This document shows, piece by piece, positions 44,601 to 50,432 of a stretch of 50,432 nt of DNA. Under the pieces are notes generated by a model that was not told where the DNA came from, made no database searches, and saw nothing but the letters and a program-made list of their open reading frames with translations. The DNA is from Glaciecola sp964446865 (GTDB lineage Bacteria; Pseudomonadota; Gammaproteobacteria; Enterobacterales; Alteromonadaceae): positions 1 through 50,432 of the forward strand of contig CAYURD010000018.1 in the NCBI GenBank assembly GCA_964446865.1, read 5' to 3'. The position numbers and the translations under genes are program-made. Numbering within the stretch: position 1 is the stretch's first letter; every line of letters starts with the position of its first letter.

Positions 44601-45609
44601 ATCATCTAATAACAAACAAACTGGGTCTAAACGAAATATTCTCGGACGCGATAAATCATTAAATTCGCTGAAACAGACGTTTCAGGGGCAACTTTCAAAA
44701 AGTCTGCAAAAAGTAGCGAGTTCAGGTATTGAAAAAGAAAACTTACACACTTTTTCGATAGAAGATTTGCCAAAAGTGTATTCACAAAAACAAAACGGCG
44801 TTGAAATAAAAGCATTTCCTGCGTTAGAAGATGCGGGCAAACAGGTCAATGTAAAACTCTTTACCTCTGAGCAAGAAGCGTCTAGCCAGCATCGTTTGGG
44901 GATCATAAAACTGATAAAAACCAATGTACCTTCTCCGGTAAAATATCTTCAAGAAAAGCTACCCAATAAAGCCAAATTAAGCCTTTATTTTAATCCCTTT
45001 GGTCAAGTATCTTTGTTAATTGCAGATATCATTGATGCCGCAGTAGATGATTTGCTAATTGAATTAGGCGGTAGCGACAATATTAGAAGCAAAGAAGCGT
45101 ATAACGCTGCACAAGAACATGTGCGTATGGAATTGAACGATAGAGCCTTAAACATCGCCAAACAAGTAGAAGTTGGCTTGTCTGTAGCTAATCAGGTTCA
45201 AAAATACTGTAAGGGCTCGATACCTTTAAACATGGTGAATCATATATCGCATATCAAAGAGCATTTGTCGGTTTTAGTGTTCAAAGGATTTGTTTTTTAT
45301 TATGGTTCGACACAGTTAGCTGATTGGAATAGGTATCTAAAAGGGCTTTTACAACGATGTGAAAAGCTAAAGGTTGACCCCAATCGTGATAGGTTAAATC
45401 AGATTGAGATTGACAAGGCTAACGATATTGTTAGCACCTTACGAGAAGATTTGAAAAAACAGCAAAGAGATACAACAGCACTCACTGAATTGAGTCAAAT
45501 GATTGAAGAATTTAGAATTTCACTGTTTGCACAGCAAATTGGCACAAAGTTTCCTATTTCGCTGAAACGGATACGCAATAAAGTGCAAGATATTTCAATC
45601 AATAGTTGA
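41656..45609 (+). CDS. hrpA: ATP-dependent RNA helicase HrpA
   Basis: 1317 residues (E. coli 1300). HrpA is a DEAH-box helicase that rescues collided ribosomes in E. coli. Walker A GETGSGKT is at 98-105 and DEAH at 195-198, followed by TSATIDPQRF and RAGRCGRTSAGVCIRL. The helicase-associated and OB domains follow (about 450-700), then the long C-terminal DUF3418 region special to HrpA. The start is GTG at 41656, only 3 bases after the iaaA stop and without a clear ribosome-binding site, so translation is probably coupled to that gene. Confidence 0.96.
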   Translation: MDLNDLQDTLSACMVKDRFGLTQGFTRIKKSVKDKNIDDESLEKQLISWQKKVNTSQALFEMRRALPVKIDYPDLPVSDKRDDIKALIEANQVVIIAGETGSGKTTQLPKMCLELGRGRAGMIAHTQPRRLAARSVASRIAQELDDQVGNLVGCKIRFSEQVSNSTFVKLLTDGMLLAEIQQDKFLNQYDTIIIDEAHERSLNIDFLLGYLKRVLPKRPDLKVIITSATIDPQRFSKHFDNAPVIEVSGRSYDVEIRHHNYIEDSRAQDQIESISLAVDELFAEGRGDILVFLSSEREIRETQQALQKRQLRNTEVIPLYARLSASDQQRIFHPQGQRRIVLSTNVAETSLTVPGIKYVIDTGLVRMSRYSHRLKVQRLPIEPISQASAKQRAGRCGRTSAGVCIRLFSEDDFLSRPEFTDPEITRTHLSSVILKMLSLGLGEISDFAFIQAPQDKFITDGVRLLEELQAIEKLKGRLRLTSIGRKMAKLPLDPKYARMLLAAKEQDCVSEVMIITAGLSVQDPRERPHDKQQKADEAHQIFADKNSDLISLLNVYQSFKTEQKELSQNQLRKWCVKHFIHYQRMREWQDIVHQIKHMLVSIDLRINSDEAAYEAIHSAISIGLLGQLGLKETNGFYLGARNSQFKIFPGSSVFKAQPKWIIAAELVETSSLFARQVARIDIEWIEKQAEHLLKRNYVEVHWSKKRGAVMAYMNALLFGLPIVSRRVVNYSNINQTESRLLFIRHALVEGDTKLNYAFLRQNQSLIEDVQSLEKKTRRRDILVDEEELVEFYNSRLAEHVCSESSFKKWWQKASQVQSDMLNFERHQLLKRDASDITEQSFPDVWQQHNLLFPLEYEFEPNQEYDGVCIFIPIEQLNQVQDVGFDWLVPGLRHELVVALIKSLPKRLRRNFVPAPDYATACLADMPTVDKKGNALNMVDALANKLFRMSGSQVANDDFNVEALPSHLRMNFAVINNHTSQTQSSNNKQTGSKRNILGRDKSLNSLKQTFQGQLSKSLQKVASSGIEKENLHTFSIEDLPKVYSQKQNGVEIKAFPALEDAGKQVNVKLFTSEQEASSQHRLGIIKLIKTNVPSPVKYLQEKLPNKAKLSLYFNPFGQVSLLIADIIDAAVDDLLIELGGSDNIRSKEAYNAAQEHVRMELNDRALNIAKQVEVGLSVANQVQKYCKGSIPLNMVNHISHIKEHLSVLVFKGFVFYYGSTQLADWNRYLKGLLQRCEKLKVDPNRDRLNQIEIDKANDIVSTLREDLKKQQRDTTALTELSQMIEEFRISLFAQQIGTKFPISLKRIRNKVQDISINS

Positions 45610-45669
45610 CAGTGAAACAGTGAAGTCATATAACAGTGATTCACAAAGCGAGTTTATACTGGAGTACTT

Positions 45670-45972
45670 ATGTTAGGTTACGATGATAAGCGCAATTTTT
45701 ATAGAATGATGGTTAACTCGCCTTGTCAGGTTTCTTTGGTAATGCAGCCTTCGACGCAAAGCATGAATGCGGTTTGCCGAGATATTAGTGCGACAGGTAT
45801 GTCGATAGAGCTTGAAGCAAGCGACATCGAAATCGGCGCTTTACTTGAAATTACGATTGAATCCAATAACGAACAGATACCATCTCTGGTGGCTAAAGCT
45901 AAAGTAGTCAGGTGCGATTCGATTGCACAAGATAATTGCTTAGTTGGTGTTGAAATTAGTGAAATGAACTAG
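45670..45972 (+). CDS. PilZ domain protein, c-di-GMP receptor type
   Basis: 100 residues consisting of a single PilZ domain. The N-terminal RNFYR (8-12) gives the RxxxR motif and DISATG (38-43) the D/NxSxxG motif; both contact c-di-GMP in known structures. GGAG six bases before the ATG is a good ribosome-binding site. No effector domain is fused, so it should act through a partner protein. It follows hrpA and converges with rlmI. Confidence 0.88.
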   Translation: MLGYDDKRNFYRMMVNSPCQVSLVMQPSTQSMNAVCRDISATGMSIELEASDIEIGALLEITIESNNEQIPSLVAKAKVVRCDSIAQDNCLVGVEISEMN

Positions 45973-45978
45973 TACCGT

Positions 45979-47172
45979 TTAGTGCTTGATACATACCAAA
46001 CCTTTCAAATAATATCCCTCAGGAAACGTACTTGACACCAAGTGGTCAAAATCTTGGTGCAGTCTTTGTACGATACTCATATTACAATTTGCATCAAGCG
46101 CTGCGTCGGCAATAACTTTGTTAAATAAGTCAGAAGGCATTAAACCTGAGCAGCTAAAGGTTATCAAAATGCCTCCTTTGTTTAATATTTCACACGCCAA
46201 ACGATTAATATCTTTGTAACCTCGGGCAGCGCTAACAAGGTGTCGCTTATTATCTATAAATTTGGGTGGGTCCATTATAATCACATCAAATTTCTCACCT
46301 GATTTTGCGTAAGTTCTAAGCTGTTCAAATACGTCAATTCGAAGATTTTCAACGCAATTCGCTTCTTTTGGTGACATATTTAGCGATAAATTTCTTTCAC
46401 TTGTTGCCAGTGCAGATTCTGACACATCCAAATTGATTACATGTTTTGCTTGCTGTTTTGCGGCATGAACAGCAAAACCACCTGTATAGCTAAAACAATT
46501 TAGCACTTTTTTGTCGCGACAATACTGCCCCGCAACAAAGCGGTTGTCTCGTTGATCTAGATAAAAACCAGTTTTATGGCCGTTGATTAAATCAACCTCT
46601 AGCTTAATACCGTTTTCACTTATGACTACTGTGTTTGGTAATTCACCAACGTGAGTATTAACAACTAAGTCTAAGCCTTCTTTTTTTCGTACTTCAACGT
46701 CACTTCTTTCGTGTATGCAAGCGCCGGGGTAGAGGCCTTTTAGTGCATGGATGAGTTTACTTTTGTGTTTTTCACCACCCGCGCTTAACACTTGCATAAC
46801 GATGACATCAACATAAACATCAATGGTGATACCCGGCAAACCATCAGATTCGCCCGCAACGAGTCGATACGCGTCGGTGTGGTTCTGATCAAGCCATGCT
46901 TGTCGTTTCATTTTTGCCGTAATTAAGCGATTTTTGAAGAAGTTATCGTCAATGATTGTAGTATTGTCAAAGCTCCAAACCCGGGCTCTAATTTGTGAAT
47001 GCGGGGAATATGCAGCTTTGGCAAGCCATTTACCTTCACTGGATAAGACATCAACAGTTGCGCCTAAATGCGGTTTGCCTATTTCTTTTTCTATAGCGCC
47101 TTCAAATATCCAAGGGTGTCTGCGTAAGAGGGATTTTTCGCGTGTAGGTTTTAATACTAAGCTTGCTTTCAT
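45979..47172 (-). CDS. rlmI: 23S rRNA (cytosine-5) methyltransferase RlmI
   Basis: 397 residues (E. coli 396). RlmI methylates C1962 of 23S rRNA using S-adenosylmethionine. An N-terminal PUA domain (about 1-70, with RRHPWIFEGAI) is followed by a central domain and the Rossmann methyltransferase core, with NCFSYTGGF (225-233) as the SAM-binding loop and DPPKF (301-305) as motif IV. The end has the family's FSCSG. The ATG directly abuts the rnhA stop. Confidence 0.94.
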   Translation of the reverse strand: MKASLVLKPTREKSLLRRHPWIFEGAIEKEIGKPHLGATVDVLSSEGKWLAKAAYSPHSQIRARVWSFDNTTIIDDNFFKNRLITAKMKRQAWLDQNHTDAYRLVAGESDGLPGITIDVYVDVIVMQVLSAGGEKHKSKLIHALKGLYPGACIHERSDVEVRKKEGLDLVVNTHVGELPNTVVISENGIKLEVDLINGHKTGFYLDQRDNRFVAGQYCRDKKVLNCFSYTGGFAVHAAKQQAKHVINLDVSESALATSERNLSLNMSPKEANCVENLRIDVFEQLRTYAKSGEKFDVIIMDPPKFIDNKRHLVSAARGYKDINRLACEILNKGGILITFSCSGLMPSDLFNKVIADAALDANCNMSIVQRLHQDFDHLVSSTFPEGYYLKGLVCIKH

Positions 47173-47634
47173 TTATGATTCAAACCCTTCGTCAATTGGT
47201 AAATTTTGACCACCAGCAGCATCTCTTGCCAAATCGTCAACGCGTTCGTTTAATTCATGGCCATTATGTGCTTTTACCCAATGCCAACTTATTGTGTGTT
47301 TAGCGCAAGCATCATCGAGGCGTTGCCAAAGATCAGCGTTTTTGACAGGCTTTTTATTACTGGTGCGCCATCCATTTTTTTTCCAATTATGGATCCACTG
47401 ATTTATGCCGTTTTTGACATATTGGCTATCGGTATAAATATTGATGTTGCATGCTTGTTTGAGTGAATTTAAAGCCATCACCGGCGCTAACAGTTCCATC
47501 CTATTGTTAGTCGTTAGGGCAAATCCACCATTTAGCTCTTTTTCTGAATCTTTATATTGTAATATAGCGCCATAACCACCGGGGCCTGGGTTACCTAAAC
47601 ACGAACCATCAGTGTAGATTGTGACATTTTTCAT
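47173..47634 (-). CDS. rnhA: ribonuclease HI
   Basis: 153 residues (E. coli 155). It cuts RNA in RNA-DNA hybrids, removing R-loops and primers. The catalytic acids are present: Asp9 (YTDGSCLGNPGPGGYGA), Glu47 (TNNRMELLAP), Asp69 (YTDSQYV) and Asp133 (NERVDDLAR), as is the His of KAHNGH. The basic protrusion (NWKKNGWRTSNKKPVKN) that binds the hybrid is intact. Divergent from dnaQ, the arrangement found in most gammaproteobacteria. Confidence 0.97.
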   Translation of the reverse strand: MKNVTIYTDGSCLGNPGPGGYGAILQYKDSEKELNGGFALTTNNRMELLAPVMALNSLKQACNINIYTDSQYVKNGINQWIHNWKKNGWRTSNKKPVKNADLWQRLDDACAKHTISWHWVKAHNGHELNERVDDLARDAAGGQNLPIDEGFES

Positions 47635-47718
47635 ATAGCTTTCTTTTTGTTTGTTTTTCTAGGGATTATCAATGCTTGCGTTATGGTTGGATGAGCATGA
47701 CCCGTTAATAACTAATCA

Positions 47719-47747
47719 TTGTGGGTATGAATGTGGCAAAGTATACT
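47719..47747 (+). promoter_or_regulatory. promoter for dnaQ
   Basis: TTGTGG (47719-47724) and TATACT (47742-47747) with exactly 17 bases between them. The predicted transcript would begin about 13 bases before the first dnaQ ATG at 47767 and about 37 before the second at 47791. Confidence 0.65.
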
Positions 47748-47766
47748 ATTGTCATAATTAAAAGCT

Positions 47767-48459
47767 ATGAAAAATAAGAAGACAAATAATATGCGCCAAA
47801 TAGTATTAGATACAGAAACCACTGGTATAGATCCAAACCAAGGGCATCGAATTATTGAGATTGGGTGCGTTGAACTTGTTGACCGTAAACTAACCGGAAA
47901 TACTTATCACGTTTATATTAACCCTATGCGTGAAGTCGAAAGTGAAGCGGTTGGGGTACATGGTATCACTAACCAATTTTTAGCTGACAAGCCTCAATTT
48001 AACGAAATTGCTGATGGCTTTATCGATTTTATTAAAGGCAGTGAGTTAATCATACACAATGCGCCGTTTGACGTTGGCTTTATGGATGCCGAATTTGCGT
48101 TAAGCAAAAGAAACTTACCAAAAACATCCGATATATGCACCGTGTTAGATACATTGGTCATGGCTAGAAAAATGCGCCCTGGTCAAAAAAACTCCCTTGA
48201 TGCATTGTGTCGCTTTTATCAAGTAGATAACAGTCATCGTACATATCACGGCGCCTTATTAGACTCTGAGATCCTTGCGGAAGTCTACTTATATATGACA
48301 GGTGGTCAAACAAGCTTATCTCTAAGCGGCGCAAACGAGCAGACTAATACCGATGGCCATGAAAGCGTGGTCAAATTAAAATCTAAACCACCTTTAAAGA
48401 TTATTCAGGCTAGTGCCGATGATATAGCAAATGAACAAGCTATATTTGCTAGGCAGTGA
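47767..48459 (+). CDS. dnaQ: DNA polymerase III epsilon subunit (proofreading exonuclease)
   Basis: 230 residues. The 3'-5' proofreading subunit of the replicative polymerase. DEDDh catalytic residues are all visible: Asp15 and Glu17 in LDTETTG, Asp102 in NAPFDVGF, His161 and Asp166 in HGALLDSE. After about residue 185 a flexible linker and a short tail would bind the alpha subunit. The start may be ATG 47767 or ATG 47791 (MRQIVLDTETTG); neither has a strong ribosome-binding site. The stop overlaps the next gene's GTG. Confidence 0.96.
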   Translation: MKNKKTNNMRQIVLDTETTGIDPNQGHRIIEIGCVELVDRKLTGNTYHVYINPMREVESEAVGVHGITNQFLADKPQFNEIADGFIDFIKGSELIIHNAPFDVGFMDAEFALSKRNLPKTSDICTVLDTLVMARKMRPGQKNSLDALCRFYQVDNSHRTYHGALLDSEILAEVYLYMTGGQTSLSLSGANEQTNTDGHESVVKLKSKPPLKIIQASADDIANEQAIFARQ

Positions 48460-50009
48460 TACCAGAAAAGACGAGTTTTAAAGACCAACCATACAAACGT
48501 TTATTATCTTTTTGCATTGCACGAAGCGTATTTGCGTGCATGCCACTTATGTTATTTACTTTCTTTGTTATCTCAAGTGTGGCGCTTGCTCAAGATACAA
48601 GGCAAACAAGTCAGGCAACATCAAATAGCAGCGCTGATGAAAAAGTAGTGCCCATTGGCAGTGAATATGAAAACAGTATTCGTTTGCTAAAAAACAGGTT
48701 TAGAGTCGATAGCGATGTATCAGAAATAACGCTTGTCTTTTTTAGAGAGTTTGGTTCAAAACCTGTTGTATTAGTTAAGCCTGATGGCAGTAAGTTGTAT
48801 ATTGAAAATGACTTAGACGATGACTCTTATAATTGGTACGAGACTGATACCTACGACATGATATCGCTATCAAACCCAATGCCAGGTCCTTGGCAAGCAG
48901 TCGGCGATATCCTTCCTGAAAGTCGTATTATGATCATTGCAGGTATCGTGCTTAACGCAAAAGAAATTCCATCGCCAATCTTTGTTGGTGAAACCATCAA
49001 ACAAACAGCAAAGTTAGAAAATCGAGGTTCTGAAATTGATTTAACAACATTCAGAGATGTGATGGCCTTGTCAATTGAATTTGTGAGCACGAATAATCCA
49101 AACTATGCAAATTTTGGTCTTGGTTCTAGACCCGTAGCCTTATTTCAAGACAATGGTTTAGGCTATGATGAATATGATGGTGATGGTGTTTTTACGGGTG
49201 ATTTTAATCTTAGCATTGCCGATGGTGAGTGGAGACCGGTATTCACCGTGCGTACGCCTCTTTTTTCTAGAGAAAAAATTAACGAGAATGTCATTGTTTA
49301 CCCTTCACCTATAAATATTCAGCACATTGAGGGTGAACATACGATAAGTGAGGACAGTGCTCAATACGACTCACAAGCCACTGAATCAGATGAAGATGCC
49401 TCACAAGACGAAGATGACGCTGATATTCCACCGCCTGTTACAATGAAACAAGCCGACCACACATTGATTATTACGCCCGATATACAATGGGTCGTTCCTG
49501 CAACTGCATTAATTGATGGCAAGGTGGAGCATCCTTCAGGAAAAATCACTGAGTTTATTATTCAAGAAAGTGCCGACCTCGATAAAAAGCTTAGCATTGC
49601 TGCCAATAGCTATGGGATTTACCGGATAAATATGCAGGTTTTTGTCAAGAGTAATAGCGGTAGAGATTTGGTACTAACGCTGCCTGAATATACATTTGTC
49701 ACCAGTGAACCCGAAATGCCGGCGATCGATGAATCAGAAAATGAGTTATCAACTGAACCTACAGAAGAGCAGATAGACGCAAAAATAGATTTAGCAGCCA
49801 AAGAAGAAACAAGTTCCCCCTTATTGTTGGCGATTATTGTCAATCTATGTTTGCTAATCATAGGTACGCTTATCGTATTTTTGTTAGTCGATAAACGAAA
49901 TAACCCACAAAATCATTTGGCACTTCGTTTAAAAAATGGCATTACCTCCTTTAAATTTAAGAAGAAGGATAAAGCCGAAAAATCAGACGATGCAGACAAA
50001 AAAGACTGA
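48456..50009 (+). CDS. TIGR03503-like membrane-anchored periplasmic protein
   Basis: 517 residues. An N-terminal signal segment (about 28-45, ending SSVALA-QD) is followed by an extracytoplasmic region rich in beta strands, with the block YDEYDGDGVFTGDFNL typical of a family of uncharacterised gammaproteobacterial proteins (I believe TIGR03503). An acidic linker lies near 302-325 and one membrane helix at about 454-478, then a short Lys-rich cytoplasmic tail. The start is GTG at 48456 and overlaps the dnaQ stop (GTGA), so it is translationally coupled. Function is unknown; the layout suggests a surface or envelope sensor or scaffold. Confidence 0.7.
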   Translation: MIPEKTSFKDQPYKRLLSFCIARSVFACMPLMLFTFFVISSVALAQDTRQTSQATSNSSADEKVVPIGSEYENSIRLLKNRFRVDSDVSEITLVFFREFGSKPVVLVKPDGSKLYIENDLDDDSYNWYETDTYDMISLSNPMPGPWQAVGDILPESRIMIIAGIVLNAKEIPSPIFVGETIKQTAKLENRGSEIDLTTFRDVMALSIEFVSTNNPNYANFGLGSRPVALFQDNGLGYDEYDGDGVFTGDFNLSIADGEWRPVFTVRTPLFSREKINENVIVYPSPINIQHIEGEHTISEDSAQYDSQATESDEDASQDEDDADIPPPVTMKQADHTLIITPDIQWVVPATALIDGKVEHPSGKITEFIIQESADLDKKLSIAANSYGIYRINMQVFVKSNSGRDLVLTLPEYTFVTSEPEMPAIDESENELSTEPTEEQIDAKIDLAAKEETSSPLLLAIIVNLCLLIIGTLIVFLLVDKRNNPQNHLALRLKNGITSFKFKKKDKAEKSDDADKKD

Positions 50010-50112
50010 TGCGCATACACAGGTAAAAGCCATCTTTCAGTCAAAATGTAGTAAAACACATCTCAACTTTGCATGAAAAACGAACAACGCCGCATTTGTT
50101 TGTAAAAAGCAG

Positions 50113-50141
50113 TTGACTAGTTTACGCAGTCACCGTATTAT
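50113..50141 (+). promoter_or_regulatory. strong promoter for tRNA-Asp genes
   Basis: TTGACT (50113-50118) and TATTAT (50136-50141) with a 17-base spacer, followed by a GC-rich discriminator (CTGCGCCGC), as in stringently controlled stable-RNA promoters. The first tRNA begins about 93 bases after the predicted transcript start. Confidence 0.8.
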
Positions 50142-50240
50142 CTGCGCCGCACTGAGAGACAGGGCTTCATATGACGTTGTTAGGCTTACCCGCTTAAGCT
50201 ACCGATTTACAGTTCTTTTCATTGCAAGTTGTATTAATGC

Positions 50241-50317
50241 GGAGTGGTAGTTCAGTTGGTTAGAATACCGGCCTGTCACGCCGGGGGTCGCGGGTTCGAG
50301 TCCCGTCCACTCCGCCA
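50241..50317 (+). tRNA. tRNA-Asp (GTC anticodon)
   Basis: 77 bases including an encoded CCA end. The acceptor stem GGAGTGG pairs with CCACTCC; the D arm is TTCAGTTGGTTAGAA; the anticodon loop CTGTCAC holds GTC; the T arm is GGGTTCGAGTCCC. All positions match bacterial tRNA-Asp closely. Confidence 0.97.
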
Positions 50318-50382
50318 TTTACAACACTTAAATGCGCTTTACACAGCATTTCGATATGTATATTGAACTTGTTGAGAAATGT

Positions 50383-50432
50383 GGAGTGGTAGTTCAGTTG
50401 GTTAGAATACCGGCCTGTCACGCCGGGGGTCG
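50383..50432 (+). tRNA. tRNA-Asp (GTC), 5' part, second copy
   Basis: The first 50 bases are identical to the previous tRNA-Asp and are cut by the end of the window in the variable region. It follows after a 65-base spacer, so this is a tandem tRNA-Asp cluster read from one promoter. Confidence 0.93.

Noticed and set aside
1..50432. Search for a defence island, CRISPR array, prophage, toxin-antitoxin pair or biosynthetic cluster
   Set aside because: Almost every gene belongs to a known housekeeping or metabolic family; no Cas, integrase, transposase, restriction or toxin gene was recognised. I do not claim a new multi-gene system.

Overview
The window is about 40% GC (estimated by eye) and reads as core chromosome of a marine-type gammaproteobacterium. 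The infC-rpmI-rplT / pheS-pheT-ihfA order, csiV next to mfd, divergent rnhA/dnaQ followed by tRNA-Asp, and a complete liu operon under LiuR point to Alteromonadales, probably Alteromonadaceae. The genus is inference, because no marker such as 16S lies in the window. It contains two assembly gaps (10 N and 100 N), both inside repeats. I saw no phage, plasmid, transposase, CRISPR or defence island.

Layout. 1-5414: end of rpmI, rplT, a palindromic intergenic repeat element, pheS-pheT-ihfA, and a small lipoprotein whose signal peptide is encoded by a terminator-like hairpin. 5437-13982 (minus strand): membrane-anchored penicillin-acylase-family Ntn hydrolase, PduO-type cobalamin adenosyltransferase, csiV, mfd and a PilZ-like protein. 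14075-21911: a lone lolC permease, a phosphoribosyltransferase, a CbiM-like membrane protein, a CsdA-CsdE (cysteine desulfurase plus sulfur acceptor) fusion, a glycosyltransferase, a ketopantoate-reductase-like protein and an HDOD protein. 21976-27561: a thioesterase, an AlkB-type hydroxylase divergent from an AraC regulator, an alpha/beta hydrolase and glgC. 27562-29100: a 12-bp tandem repeat with a gap, then an MFS transporter. 29115-36029 (minus): liuR-liuA-liuB-liuC-liuD-liuE, the leucine/isovalerate catabolic operon, with a LiuR-type box inside its promoter. 36166-39573 (minus): a FapA/DUF342 protein and sbcB. 40066-50009: a small unknown protein, an isoaspartyl peptidase (iaaA-like), hrpA, a PilZ protein, rlmI, rnhA, dnaQ and a TIGR03503-like protein. 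50113-50432: a strong promoter and two tandem tRNA-Asp genes, the second cut by the window edge.

How the genes work together. The liu genes form one pathway from isovaleryl-CoA to acetyl-CoA plus acetoacetate. pheS/pheT encode the two subunits of one synthetase. The AlkB/AraC pair probably forms a small regulated hydrocarbon or lipid oxidation unit. Most other genes are independent housekeeping functions.

Novelty. I do not see a clear undescribed multi-gene system. The most interesting signals are structural: a hairpin that would hide the ribosome-binding site of the iaaA-like gene, the nested CCTAGG palindrome element between rplT and pheS, a terminator that doubles as signal-peptide coding sequence, and the 12-bp repeat array beside a TTG-started transporter gene.
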